Source of the DNA: Lingula anatina
Lineage: Eukaryota > Brachiopoda > Lingulata > Lingulida > Lingulidae
Reading direction: 5' to 3'
Assembly: GCF_001039355.2 (NCBI RefSeq)
Contig: NW_019775621.1
Location: 74,736-138,735, forward strand
DNA length: 64,000 nucleotides
Of this stretch, positions 1 to 13,300 are shown in pieces; positions within the stretch are counted from its first letter, which is position 1, and each line of letters starts with the position of its first letter. The position numbers and the translations under genes are program-made. The notes beneath the pieces are model-generated. The model searched no databases. It saw nothing but the letters and a program-made list of their open reading frames with translations, and was not told where the DNA came from.

Positions 1-61
1 AATTTCAAATTTCAAATTTTAATCATTTTGACTGAACCACTTTTCTGTACGGCTACTCTAG

Positions 62-3000
62 GAGTTGTATGATCTTCTGGAGGGGAAACCTGTACCTAGC
101 ACCAGTATTTGGGCCATGTACCAGGAGAAGGAGGTGACCAAGGTAAAATAAGACAGTAATTTGTTTTTATTAAACAGCATCCCTGAGGACAGGGTATTCA
201 TTCATTAATTCATTCATTTGTTCATTCATTCCAAACAATTGCCCCAATACAGTGTAAAGTAATTGCTGGGCTGCAGATGAACAGCTCACTTTCTAGTTCT
301 TGATGATAATCTAGGCCTTAATGGTGCGGCGAACCCTGTCTTAGCCTCATCTGGGCCCAGTCTGGACCCTGTATGTCTTATCAGTTGAATGCATCTGTAT
401 AATTGTAGTGCATTCTGCAGCTAAAGAAATAACTTCATATTTTTTTATTATTCTCTTATTAGGCACCAGTGATCAAAGCAGACCCTGAAGTGGAAGTGAA
501 GCAGAGAAGTGACGGTGTTTGGCATGGTAAGAGTTGGAATCTTGAACCCCATTACCATAGATCTATCTATCCCTGTGGGGAGTCTCACTAGATTACTGTC
601 AGCTTAGCTGGCTTAAGCGCCTGTCCCGCCTACTAAAAGCTGTAAAGAGGTAATTAACTATGGTGCGCGCTCGGCTGACTGCAATTTAGTGTGAACCCCC
701 AGGGAGTTGGGTCGATCTAAATCTTAATCTCTGGATCGATCTAAATCTCTGGGAAGGCACCCTTGGTTTAAACAGGGCAGGTCAACATACGGTAATGATG
801 CAATCTTTTCAATGTGCAATATTTTTCAAATTTTCCCATACATAACTTTATTATCACAAAATTATGTTTCTACTAGTATAATTGATTTGTGGTGCTTTAA
901 TTGCATAGAGCAGTACTTAACTATAGAGTGGCCTGCTTTTTAATTTTATTGCTACTTCACATTAGGAAAGTTCTAATTATAAGGTATTATGACCTAAAAG
1001 GTATCTGTAAAACTGCCCCCAAGGTTCAAATATGGTGGATCCTACATGAAAGGAAGACAGCTAAATTCTGTAATGATCTCTCTGTCTCTGACATGCCTTC
1101 CTACGTGTCTGGTCAAATGGAGCTAAGATTTAATTACTATGCCACTGCAGGGACAGCGCATGGGAAAGTGTGTAAGAGGCCGAGAGACCATGACAGGATT
1201 AAGCGGTCTTCCTTTCTTCTATTCTGAATGGCCTCTTTGAGACCCCAGCAAGCCTCTTAAGACTAAAATTTTGCTGGATATGTCCCTGTTAGACCTGTTT
1301 TGTGCTGAATTAAAAATTGCAATAATGCCTTGTGTGTATGCAATGAACACTTCTATAGAGAAGCACGAAGCACAATCTCTGTGGCATGTGACACCCAACT
1401 ATGGTATATACTACTGGTCTAGATGCAACTATGTGCTTATATGACTGCCCATTGGAAGGGGTTTTATTTTTCACAGTTGACAAAACCCGGTTGAAAATAG
1501 GTTTAAGCATGTGTTTGTTATGTTCTGCACAGGGAAATAGTACCAGGCTAAAATCCAAGCCTACAAAACTGCAGGAATGTCAAATCACCTTTTAGTCTAT
1601 TAATATCAAATTCCTGAATGAAAGACATAATTGTAATTTTTTTATGTTTTGTATCATAATTACTATAATTGTTTTGTTTTAAAGTTGGTTCAGCTACATC
1701 AATTATCAATTAACAAGTGATATGTTCAACTTAACCTGCATCAGTTTCTAAAGAGTGCACACAGTATAGAAAACTTTTTGCAATATTAATCACAAGGTTA
1801 ATTTTGTGTACATTTGTTTCCAGAAGTCGGTGACTTGCCATCATCAAGTATTCAGGGTGACCCCTCTGCTGACCAGAGAGGCTTGTGTTTGAAAACAGAA
1901 CCCTGTGACATGGGAGCAGACACAGCCACTGACCCTGGCCTTCCTTCTAACATGGAAAGTAAGGATCTGGTATTGAAATTGATTTACCATTGAATTTAAT
2001 AAGTTTTTTAAACAATTAATAAGTTTGTTAATTACAGTATGGTAGCACTGAACTGAAGGGAATTCAGATTGATAACAAGTGTATATCTCTTTTTTTTTCT
2101 TTCTTGTTTTAAGCTGATCCATTGTTCACTGAGGGGCAACATGAATCAACACAAGCCAGTACTAAAGCTGGTGAACAGCATTTTCCACTTGAGAGCACCA
2201 GTAAAAAGAACATTCATTTTTGTAAAGGGCAGATGAAATCAATAATAAATACTTCCACATGGGTTCCCAACACACAAAAGACATCGCATTATTTTGGCAA
2301 AGGTGATATGTTTGTCAATGGAGGGCAGCAGGGATCAATGCAACCCAGTTTCAAATATTTTCCCATCACACTGCTAACTCCACTGTCACAGTACATTGGC
2401 AAAGACCTTATATTTATTGTAAGCAGGGGGCAGGAGACATTGATGCCAGCCAGTTCCAGTGCTAAATGTAGTGCAACCACACAGATAACTTCACAGGATG
2501 GTGGCAAAGGGGATGCAGTTTTACTCACTAGCAGTAGCAGGGGAGAGCAGGAATTGCTTCAAACCAGCATTAAACCAAAAAAAAGACAGAAGGGTTTGCA
2601 GTGTAAACACACTAAACCCAAGGTGAAAGCTGTTGTTCCTACTGGAGGTCCATGGAAACTGAAAGAAGCCATTGTGAAGGTGGAAAAAATTAACATAGAT
2701 CACCAGATGTTTGTTAATGATAAATATAATGTAGAAATTGACACCAGTTTTCAAGATGCTTTGCTGAAAGAGTATGGAGTTACACTGAATGTGGATGACA
2801 GTGAAGACGTTGTCACAAACGCCCCTCAGTCCTTTTCATGGGATGAGGAGATGCTTTCTTCTGATGAGGATGATGACGGTGGTGATCAGGATGATGATAC
2901 TTATGTTCCCAGTGATGCAAGTTTGCTATCAGATGATGATGGTGATGATAATAACGATTATGATGATGATAAAGGCTGTTCAAGTCATCAGACTGTTAAA

Positions 3001-3612
3001 GTAAAAGACTTTCAATGTCATATTTGTAATCAGTTATTTTCAAGCAAGAAAAGTTTGATTGGTCACAAAAGAGTTCACAGTGTCAGAAGAGATGGACCAT
3101 ATAAATGCCAGTATTGTAGTAAGGGCTTTGCCAATAAGCATAGGTGCTCAAACCATGAAATGCTTCACACGTCCGAGAAAAATTATTTATGTCAGTATTG
3201 CTCCAAAACTTTTAAAACTGCCCAATATTGTTCTAGACATGAGAAAGAGCATAGCAAGCCTAAAAAAAAAGAACGATTTGCTTGTCAATTTTGTGATAGA
3301 AGGTTTTTCAATGCAAATGCTAGAAATCTGCATGAAAAGAAACATTTAGGTGCTAAAGAATTCCAATGTCAGTTTTGTAGTAAAATGTTCCACGTAAAAA
3401 ATCATCTTATAAATCATGAGAGAGTGCATACAGGTGAGAAACCTTACCAGTGCAGGTACTGTGACAAAACTTTTATACAGGCAATAGGTCGTTCTTGTCA
3501 TGAGAGAGTGCACACAGGGGAGAAACCATACAAGTGCAGCTTTTGTGATGAGGCATTTAACCACAATGTCAGCCGCAAAGCCCATGAGAAAAAGCACCAT
3601 AATAAGGAATGA
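62..3612 (+). CDS. C2H2 zinc-finger protein, 3' four exons (5' end outside window)
   Basis: Four exons join in one frame: 62-142, 463-526, 1824-1958 and 2114-3612 (stop TGA 3610-3612), giving 592 codons before the stop. Junction phases 0, 1 and 1 all match, with AG acceptors and GTAAAA, GTAAGA and GTAAGG donors. The N-terminal part in the window has no domain I recognise (it begins ELYDLLEGKPVP). A long low-complexity stretch leads to a strongly acidic Asp/Glu/Ser segment (about 2790-2980), then seven C2H2 fingers (about 3010-3597) of the form C-x2-C-x12-H-x3-H. Only the last three are joined by classical TGEKPY-type linkers. Such proteins are usually nuclear sequence-specific DNA binders; the acidic segment could be a regulatory surface (inference). 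The start codon lies upstream of the window. The last exon alone is open for nearly 1.5 kb, typical of zinc-finger genes. Target genes cannot be read from sequence. Confidence 0.92.
546..761. mobile_element. MITE-like inverted-repeat element, copy 1 (zinc-finger intron)
   Basis: The element begins ACCCCATTACCATAGAT and ends in a diverged reverse complement containing GATCGATCTAAATCT and GGCACC. Internal CCCTGTGGGGAG and CCCCCAGGGAG also mirror each other. It is flanked by CTTG on both sides (541-544 and 762-765), a possible target duplication. A closely similar copy in the same orientation is at 49596-49809. There is no coding capacity, so it is a non-autonomous DNA element. The superfamily was not assigned. 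Confidence 0.7.
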
Positions 3613-3689
3613 TGGTGAAGTTAAATATGGAACCTTGTTATCACTCATTTTCTGCTGTAACAGCAACACAATAGAATGTTTAACAAGAA

Positions 3690-3695
3690 ATTAAA
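3690..3695 (+). terminator. Candidate polyadenylation signal ATTAAA
   Basis: ATTAAA lies 78 bases after the zinc-finger stop codon. It is the first common poly(A) hexamer downstream. A further AATAAA is at 4328-4333. Assignment rests on position only. Confidence 0.4.
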
Positions 3696-3699
3696 GCTT

Positions 3700-5040
3700 T
3701 TCAAGTATTACAAATATGTATAGTTCAGTTGAAAATATTATGTTGACTTTTAAACCAACAAACTTGATTTCAGAAATTCAGCTTAATTTTAGCAAATTAT
3801 TTTGTATCTTATGGCACTTAGTTGAATTTCTTAATAATAATAATGGCATTTAGTGTCTTTGAGTACATGCAGAACAGATAAGCCGCAGACTACCTGTTCT
3901 GCTGACTAAACATGGCTGACCCCGCTTAAAAGCAAGCCGCTAAATTCCCTAATGATCTCCTGCCCTCAACATGGCCCATTTAACAAATTAAATCTTTGCT
4001 CCAAAGTTTACTTGCCAGCCCCCATGGGGAGATGTGGGGAGATTAGAGGCATTCCTTTAAGTCGGTGGGCCATATTTAATCAGCAGATCACTTTGTTCTG
4101 ATTGCGCTCTATATGATAGTCAATACTTAAAGCTAGGAAAACATAATATATACTCCAGGCATATGGGTGGGTGGAAGGGCGGCATGTGTTAAGAGAGGCA
4201 ATATTATCTTTTATTTCACAATCTTTACATTTTCACACTGCAACATCGCTACCTTCCCCCCCATCCCCATCTTGAGTTCAGCTGTAAACAATTTTATAAA
4301 TGAAATCTGAAATGGTTTTAAAATGAAAATAAACTTGTTCATGTATTATGCAGTTTAATCAGGTCTGTTGTTGAATATTCTTGTCCTGTGTGGCACCTGG
4401 ATTACCTGGTGTGCAGTGCAAAACAATAGAATCTATCCAGTCCAGAGCACATAGAATTATATCCCCTGAGCTCCCATAAGTTAATGCCCTAATCAAAACA
4501 AAGCTCGTTACTTTAAAAGAGCGGCACATGAAACGTGCAAATTATTCTTTGCAAAAATACAAAGCAACAGAGACAAGCTGAATTACCTATGACATGCAAA
4601 ACACAGAAAACTAAGGCATAACTAGTCAAAATTTAGTGTACCAAAAATTTAGAACCTTACATTCTAAAAACAACTTTATCCCTTTGCCTAATTAAACTTT
4701 CTGTGGTCAGGGTTTTAATTTCGAACTTGTCTTTGTCTTCTATTTTTACTCCCTTCATCAAACTTTTAAGAGGTCTGTGCTTTATTTATTTTCAAGCTCA
4801 TTTTGGTCTTATTGTATATCGTTTATTTTATGTAAATATTTTAATTTGTATATTTTGTTATCCAGTCTATGTACAACTTCAACATTTTGGTTGCTGTGGT
4901 TAAATAAAATTGTTATCATTTTATTATTATGTAAATTCAAAAGCAGCAGATAACTAATATAACCAAGTCGAGAATCCAAGTCTAAACCAGTATAATTAAG
5001 GTCTACCCGTACCAAATGGAAAATAAAAAAGTAAAAATCA
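3700..5040. other. Gene-free stretch
   Basis: Apart from the inverted-repeat element at 3882-4107, I see no supported gene here. The short ORFs lack splice context and homology that I can recognise. Confidence 0.5.
3882..4107. mobile_element. Inverted-repeat element with long imperfect TIRs
   Basis: The left end (3882-3930, containing CTGTTCTGCTGACTAAACAT) is the imperfect reverse complement of the right end (4060-4107, containing ATATTTAATCAGCAGATCAC). The middle shows a second inversion, CCCCCATGGGGAG. No ORF. A related single end occurs near 20280-20345 (CTGATCAAATATGGCCGACC). Interpreted as a MITE. Confidence 0.55.
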
Positions 5041-7358
5041 AAGGTATTCTGCACTTAATTTTTATGTACAGACACAGATGTGTCTGTACATATAGCCGTC
5101 ACCTGCGTCTGTCGTCGCCGTTGCTGTTGCCGTTGCCGTTGCCGTGCACTTTTACCGTAAACACGATAAGTGGAAAACGGTTTTACGTTTTGGCTTGAAA
5201 CTTACAGAACTGATGAGTATTCATAATGATCAGGTCAAGTTCGAAAATCAGCGTGATCGGGTCATTTTTATGGAAGTTATGCTATTTTTTCACTTTTTTC
5301 AGCATATATGCAACCCTGATAACACAATAAATGAAAAACTGCTTTACTTTTTGGCTTGAAACTTATAGAACTGCTGAATATTCATATTATGCAGGTCAAG
5401 TTTGAAAATCAGCATGATCGAGCCACTTTTATGGAAGTTATGCTGTTTTTTCATTTTTTTCAGCATATATGCAACACTGATAACACAATATAAGAAAAAC
5501 AGATAGGCCAATTGTCATTGTACTCACAGGAGTGGTCAATCTTACTAAAACACAGGTTGAGTTTGAAAATCAGCAAAATCAGGCTATTATTTTAGAAGTT
5601 ATGCTTTTTTTTTTCACATTTCCTCAGATTCAATTCTTAGGCATGTTAATAGTCTCATTATTGAACTAATAAGATACGTAAAAGTGTTTGTTTGACATTT
5701 CCTGCATCTTTACAACATTGTCAGTTGATTATGTAAAAATGATGGTAAACTTAATATTGTATATTGTGTAATGTGTCAAAAATGAAAATAAACATATCAT
5801 TGCAGTTTGTCAGATTCAATCATCCACTATGTTCAGAATCTCAAAATGGAGGAAATTGGACATTTAACACTGTTCTATTGATATTTTTCCCATCTCATCA
5901 ATTTTCTTAGTTGGTCATATAAAAATGGCAGTAAACTATTAATTTTGTTTTATGTTAAAAAGTGTTAAAAATGGAAATAAACCCATTTCAGAACAGTGCT
6001 GTCTTGTTTGCATTTTGGCATTTTCAAGATGTGACTTTGAAGTTCCATGGTCCTGAAGACCTTTGCTAGTCACATTTTCTGAATATCCATGATACTAATA
6101 TTTTATTATTAAAAATTGATGGTCATTATGCTGTTAAACATTATGTAATATTGCATCAAAATTTGAAGAAACACCTATTTTGGGCACTGCTCCCATGATG
6201 ACCATTTAAGGAAAATCACGTCACTTACTGTTCTCAAACTTACAGGAAAGAAACATGGGACTAAAATATAGCTTCAATAGGCAATGCAGTCTGTTTGGTA
6301 AATTTTTCTAACAATTAAACAGTTTTTTGTGAAAATTTTTGTGAAGACCCATGCTAGTCACATTTTCTGAATATCCATTATACATTTTATTATTAAAAAT
6401 TGATGGTCATTATGCTGTTAACCATTATGTAATGTTGCATCAAAATAGAAGAAAACAATTTTTGGTGCTGCTGCCATGATGACCATTATGGGAAAACCAT
6501 GTTACTTATGACTGTCAAACTTTCAAAAAAGAAACACAGGACTAAAATGCAGCATGAGTTGGAAAAGCAGTCTAATTGACTTCTTTTTCTGGAAGTTTTA
6601 GTGAAATATTCATTATTATCTTTTTGGCATATTCATTGTGGGACTCGGAACTCCCATGGACATAAAGCCGAATGGTAATCAAATTTTGTACATGTCCTTG
6701 CTATTTATAGTCAATAATAAAAAATTGGTGATAATTATTCTATAATTTATTATGTAATGTTACATCAAAATTGACAAAAATCTTTTTGCACTGCTACTGC
6801 AAATATTATAAAAAGAAAACTGTGTTACTTATTATTATTTTTAACATACAAGTATGATTTTTAGGATTGGCATGCAGTTCAAATTAGAAAGCCAGGTCAA
6901 TTCTTTTATTATTGAATTTATGCAATTTTGTGTGAAATTTTCATTTTTCTCATTCTGACACTTTCTAAGTATAAACTTGAACTCTGATGGGCCTGAAGCC
7001 TTATGCTTTTACTTTCGTCGGTGTTACCTGTTGTGCATAATTAAAATTTGATGTTGACTGTGCAGTAAAACATAATGTATTATTGCATCAGAATTGGTAG
7101 TCTCCTATTTTGTGCATTATTGTTTTGTGCTTTTCTTAAGATGTGACTTATGGGCCTGAAAGACCTTTGAGAGGGTCAGTCTGTTAATATCCCTTGGGTA
7201 TCACTTAGCTAATTTCTGAGTTATAAAGTCATTTGCCTAATTGATAGGCCATTAAATGAAATTACATAAAGCACACTTGTTGATATTTCCTTGTAAACTC
7301 CCAAAAGTTAAGCTCTCTGCTAGATTAATAATAAGGAAGCAGTGATAATTATGCAGGT

Positions 7359-7361
<3 letters not shown>

Positions 7362-7404
<43 letters not shown>
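7362..7404. repeat. (AT)n microsatellite
   Basis: Near-perfect alternating AT tract of about 43 bases. Confidence 0.95.
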
Positions 7405-7413
<9 letters not shown>

Positions 7414-7467
7414 ATGGAAGATTAAAAGTTTGAATAGCAGCTTCATTGGAATTATATTTACCTCAGG

Positions 7468-7663
7468 CTCTGCCAAGGAGGTTATATTTTCACCCCTGTT
7501 TGTCTGTCATCAACATAACTCAAAAAGTTATGGACCGATTTTGCTGAAATTTTCAGGAACTGTCAGAATTGGGCCAAAGAAGATAATGATTAGTTTTTAG
7601 TGGTGGTCTGGCTCATAATTAATCAATAATCAATAATAATCAACAATTGCTGCCTTGGCAGAG
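7468..7663 (+). mobile_element. Short TIR element, CTCTGCCAAGG family, copy 1
   Basis: The ends CTCTGCCAAGG and CCTTGGCAGAG are an 11-bp terminal inverted repeat. The interior reads TTTTCACCC...GTTTGTCTGTCATCAACATAACT, then TGGACCGATTTTG and TTTTCAGGAACTGTCAGAA, followed by CAATAAT repeats. The same interior and TIRs occur at 25480-25736. It carries no ORF. Confidence 0.75.
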
Positions 7664-8845
7664 GTCTGCACTCTCGGTGGTTTTCTAGTTTTTTTATGTT
7701 TTCCTTTACAATTTTTTCTCAAATACTTGCATTTGTGACTTTTCAACTCTCATCCGCTCGAGGCTCTGCATATTTTCTGTATTTCCACATAAGCAATTGT
7801 ATTGTTTTTTATGTCTTTAAACATTATATAATATTATTTTATGCACTATCTTCATTTTTCAAATATTGAGACTTTCATCATGTGACTTTGGTCTCTCATG
7901 GTCCTCAAGCTGTAATCTTATTGAAGGGGTGGATTGAGACCATCTTCTGGGTCTTCCGGAAGACGGTCAGGTTATTAAGTTTATATTGACTGGTATCTAT
8001 TTTTTTCTGTTGGAAGACCATCAAAATGGAGGATGGATGTACATAGATACTTTGGAATGCTGTCAGAAAATATCTCTGGGTTTGCTCCTGTTATTGACCA
8101 TGTTACCTGTTGTGCATGATTAAAATTCAGTGTTGACTGACAGTGCTATTATAAGCATTATTTATTATTGCATCAAAATTGACAATATGACCTATTTTGC
8201 ATCTTTATTTTCTGTTTTCTGTCTGTACATTTGACAGCTTTGCTGCCTTGTTGTGATATTGAAATATCATTTTTCTTAGAGAAAAAAAAATATTTGCTCC
8301 TACCAATGAATCACTGCTTGGCCCGTCCCTGCACATGGATTCAATATTAAATAGAATTAAGAAGGATTTATATCAGTCTGGCATTTAAAAATGAAATATC
8401 AAGCACTTTTTTTGACGTCTATGTCCGCATTGGAAGGACATTGAACAGTATTATACGGCACATATGTTATTAACCGAAGGGTGCAAGCCTGAGCAACCTG
8501 TTATTACGTTCACTGTTTTTAAACGAGCAACATTTTTTTTTTTGGGGGGGGGGGGGGTTGAGACAGAAGCAACAGAGGAATGCCACAAAATCAGCAAATT
8601 TTTGTTATAGCTAACTGAAAAGATTTAATGTAATCTTTTTTTATTTATTCATTCAGCCATTCATTCATTTAGTATCTGAAATATTGCCTTTATCATTGTC
8701 GTGACTCGGTTTATGCATGGCATCTCCACATTATTGCGGACAGCATTGCAGAAGTCTGCGAGGCTGCATGACGTCGGCCCACCAGTCCACCAATTTTCAT
8801 GTCTAATTAGTTGACCATCAAGACAGTTTGTAACAGAGAGAAATT

Positions 8846-8938
8846 TACTATTATCAAACATGGTTTGTACCGGTAATCTGTGCACTAAATATTAAAAAAA
8901 ACGTGCCTGTGACATTTGCACCTCTATATTGTGTTTGG
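8846..8938 (-). repeat. One end of the TATAGAGGTGCAAAT repeat family
   Basis: Read on the minus strand it gives ATATAGAGGTGCAAATG, CACAGGCACG, ATTTAGTGCAC and CATGTTTGATAATAGT. It matches 22668-22757 (+) and the left arm of the element at 43262-43541. Confidence 0.6.
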
Positions 8939-9122
8939 ATGCGCAGAAAGGGGTGGTGGAGGGTGACCTGTCCACTTGGCTAAGTTAATGTATACTTTTG
9001 AATAAGTCAGTGAAATAATGAGTCGCGGACTGAGGCCCTAGTCAGTCGGTATTCAATCTTTAATACGCATGTATCATCCACGTGTTACTTCCCCTCCACC
9101 GTGCCTTCCTCCTGAACGGTTA

Positions 9123-9178
9123 CCCCCCCCCCCCACACACACACACACACACACACCACCACCACCACCACCACCAAC
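9123..9178. repeat. C-run, (CA)n and (CCA)n compound microsatellite
   Basis: Twelve C, then about eleven CA units, then about seven ACC units. Low-complexity sequence; it produces a spurious minus-strand ORF. Confidence 0.95.
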
Positions 9179-9179
9179 C

Positions 9180-10370
9180 ACCACTTGCCATGTGTAAGTG
9201 ACGGTCGAGCGACCATAATTCTCATTTGATATCTTGATATCAATTCAAATTCTGTTATGTACTTACACATTAAATTTCCATGATGTCTTTGGGCTGACAC
9301 GACCGAACTCTTCCCATTTTCCTGTATCGTGCAAATACACCATCTTTGTGTTCTCGCCATACTCATGCTTTAGAGTCGGTGGAAATGAAAACATGCATTT
9401 GAACACATGCACTTGAACACAAGTCGTCAAATTGCCAAAATCAGCTCCGGGCCAAATCTTGCAGATGAACAGGGTATGTTCACTTTACTTAGATTGAGTC
9501 AAACAATTGTAATTAAAAGTAAGAATTGACTGCTGACCAAGGAAGATTACCATTTTGTATCAGCAGAGAGGAATACAGGTGGCACAGCGGAGAGAAAACC
9601 GCCAGGTGATCAGTTTTGCCCTATGCACCTCGTCAAACCAGTGGGACAGATGCCCACGTTGAAGGATCGGTGCCGAATTACAATGTTTTACAAGCGCGCT
9701 TAATTGCGAGAGGGAGGAGTGTCGCGTAAATACAGCTGGATTCTTTGTCAATAGTTTTGGCATAACTATTTAAATGTTAAAGGTATCCTGTTTTGGACTT
9801 TCCCGCCTTATCGAATTTTGATCGAAACAAAATGGAACAGAGAGTCTCCAAGTCGGAGCTTCGTGATTTAATTTTTGCTTGAGACACATTAAGCTGTTAA
9901 CATTATAACAGTGGGCGTGGTGATATCAGTTTGAAATTGTCGAGATGTGCGTTAACTTCTCAATATTTTGAGTAAAGCTCAAAATTATGGTTTAATGAAA
10001 ATGTAGAAGTAAGCACCCTAAAAGTGAAACAAAAATGTCATCCGGCTTATCCCATATTGTTTCTCGTCTGAAACCAGTTTGCATCCATATGCAAAATTTT
10101 TCTCAGGGCTGGTTACTGGTCATCGACTTGCAACTGGCAAACCTCATTGGTGATAATAATTTTAACTCTCAAGGGATTATATTCGGTATAATGACTGCAG
10201 TTTTCTAAAAATAGTACGTATAGCCGTGTGAATATTTTAGAATGATTGTTCGTACCGACAGAAAAACTAGCATTTGCAAATCCTATCTGCAAATATAAAA
10301 CAGTAAACCAGTATATTTTACTCTAATATATAATGCACATCGATGGAAATGGTTTATCTGTGAGTTATAC
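9180..10370. other. Gene-free stretch
   Basis: I see no supported exon, repeat or RNA gene in this interval. It ends where detectable similarity to the second segmental copy begins. Confidence 0.4.
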
Positions 10371-13300
10371 GTATAAGTGAGAGGCACGCCCCGACTCCCA
10401 TCCTTAGATCTGCTATTGAATAAGTGGTCACATGATTTATATATTTAGCGTTACGTCTTGGAATACCGTGTCCCGAGCGTTGATATTTTACAATGAAAGT
10501 AATCCTACATTTTAAAGATTAACGAACAATTTCTCAAATTAAAATTGAAATTCAACAACTGTTCAGAGGGATCTTCTATTTGGATCAGTGGATGAGGAAA
10601 AAAGTGCAAATAGACGTGCATTTTTAAATTTAACAATATTTTTAATTAAGTAAAATGAAAGGTAACAAATTCGTGCATTTTGGCCAACGGCTTGTCACAT
10701 CTAGCACATTTCCATCCATTCTGTGGTAGACATCACAATCATGTTGAGACAGGACAGGCGCCTGATTATTACTACAGATGAAAAGTACGTACTACGTAGT
10801 GGTCAAATACAGTGACTTATTTCAAAATCATATAGAATAATATTTTAGCTAATATCGTTACTGGAAGATGAGCAGCAAAAGCGGAAATGCGTGGATACTT
10901 GAAACCCTTTAGTAAGACTTCATTAATGATCATCATCAGAACGCAATAAACACTGTACATGTATGTAAAAAGAGAATTCCTTTTTTCCTTCTCCCACTAA
11001 TATTAATACTTCAGTGGCTTTCTTCGGCCTTTTTTCTCTTCGACCGCTATAGTATCATCTCAGTGTTTACTGAGATTGACCTTTGTTGTTTGTAACTGTC
11101 AGATAAACTGTAGGTTATTTTAACTGCTGTCTTTTTAAAGCGTAGATTACTACGAAAGTACAATAAAACTGAAAGGCACAGCATAATTCCATGGTAAATA
11201 TTGGTATATTGTTTTCAACTGAATATAATTCAGAATGGAATTTGAACAAAACTTCGTTAAGAGAGGACATAACCCTTTCAATATCACTTGCAGACTTGGT
11301 TCAACTTAAAACCAATGGACATTGGTGCAAACTGAAATAATAATAATAACAATTTGTGTAAAAATGCTTTATCGTATTAAGTATGAAATATCTTCATGCC
11401 ATTTTGTACTGTAGCTTGTTGAATTACGCAGAGGTGCGCAGTGTAAGGTTTTTCCATAAAAATCTCATACTTGACGAATTTTCCTGGTGTAAATGGTATT
11501 TTTTAACAACCTTTGATTCTCCCTATTCTGACACTCGCCACAACTTTGCAAAAATTGGGGATAATTAAACCATGGCCAGTGGTTGACACACGCATGCAGG
11601 TTTTGATAATTATACAATATTATATGTGGTGACTTGTAGGCCCATGAGACCGGGTGATTTGTATACTGATACATGTCACGTTAATAAATGAATAAATAAA
11701 TGCCTGAGAGAATATGCGGTACTTGCACCAACGTTTATTTATGATTGTGAAGAAGGCTAAAATATTTTGCATTCAGATTTAATGTTTCTCTTGGCATTTC
11801 GTGGCCTAAATAATAACTCTTTAACTGTTTGCCATTCTGCCGACTGCCGTAGAGAAGATGTATTTCTTTTTCCTCCAGATGGCTCTATAGCACGCTGAGG
11901 TTGGTCAAACATACATGAAAACTGCTCAGATAAAAATTTGCATTCGACCATAGTCAGTGACATTCATATCGTCTTTTCGTTTAGGGTGGATAAGGGCATA
12001 GGATTAATTTTATCAATGTTGTGTTTTGAAATATATCTAAACAGATTGGTCCTTTGAATTTTTATTGCAGTAAATTGTAAATGAATGGTTCAACTAGCAG
12101 GTAATTTTGAGTATTGATTAAAACCGCACCCAATGCACCCTGCCTCCTCCCCCATGCATCGAATTGATCGCGCACTCTAGAAAGAGATGTCATTTCTTCA
12201 TCAGTTCTGAGTGACCAGGAAGTGGATGCGAGGCGGTCCAGATACTAAGTATACGAATATATCAGTTTTAACCGATTTAGTACATCGTTGTAAGATATTA
12301 ATGTTAGGTATTTGATGATAACTTATTTGTGTTTTATTTTTTATGTCTAAATGCGTAAAGCTGTTTTTTCGTAATGCCCCGAGCATTCCTGTTTTGCGTC
12401 CTCAATATTTCCTTCAGCCTTTCTCATCCTATTAAAACGATAAAAATGTAATTGAACTTCATGTTTACTATTTTGAAAGTAGACATACTAGTGGTAGTAA
12501 AACGTTAACGTAAATTAAGTTTTAGCTATCAACATGTGAATATTTAGTGAGTATTTGTTAAGTATTATACAATGTACTTTCTTTTCCGAATTAAAATGTA
12601 ATTATAAGTATACATGTTTTACGTCATAAAGTTGCTACATATCAAAACGTTAAAATATTTGAGGTAAGATATAGGAGAATTTCGAGAAACGGATTTTGCT
12701 ATGTTACCCCAAATCTCAAAAATGGCGTCATAGGTTAAATGTCATTCATTTAAAAGCAAAGGAATTAGACGGTGACCACAGAATACGTGCTATCCGAAAT
12801 GTGAGCGTAAAGGCAATTATTTACGAGTTTATTCTAGTCCTGTCTATGTGTATGTATAATATTAAAAAGCATAGTCTGGGCCTGTTATAACGCATTCCAC
12901 TGCGTCTCACTAAGGTTTACAATAAATATAAATTCGTTTTCGAGTTTTGCATTTCACTCTTATGTCATCACGAGTGAAACTTGCTAGTGTCTGTCTTCTA
13001 GGGACCCTAGAACCGAATTTTCCTGTGTATGGATTGTATTTCCTTGGTGATTAAGGGGAAAGTGTTTTTCTATTTTTAGAGGATTAAATGTTTGCAACAT
13101 ATCAGTAAGAATCTTACGCTCACTGTGTGTCTTAAACGTTGGTTTTACTTTAGTGCTCGGAAAAAAAATTAGAAATTTCTCTCTCCAGTCAACTTCATTC
13201 TTTCCACCAAGTCGCCTAGTTAAGTCAATTTGCTCGCATGTAAGAACTAGTTATGCTTGGAAAGTTACAAAAGTTGGTATTGACAATGACTGTAGCTTAT

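Larger units (their letters stand above)
5040..8280 (+). repeat. Diverged tandem/dispersed repeat block
   Basis: The block opens with ATGTACAGACACAGATGTG and a run of GTTGCC hexamers (5110-5142). Next come two full and one partial copies of a roughly 160-bp unit (5186-5640; shared phrases TTTTGGCTTGAAACTTA, TATGGAAGTTATGCT, CAGCATATATGCAAC). After that come units of roughly 300 bp from about 6040 (shared CTAGTCACATTTTCTGAATA and TATTATTGCATCA), ending near TCTGTCTGTACATTTGAC. Segments recur at 44890-45200 (+), 45585-46010 (-) and 60990-61200 (-). No transposase or reverse transcriptase ORF is visible, so it is a dispersed non-autonomous or satellite-derived family. Confidence 0.7.
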
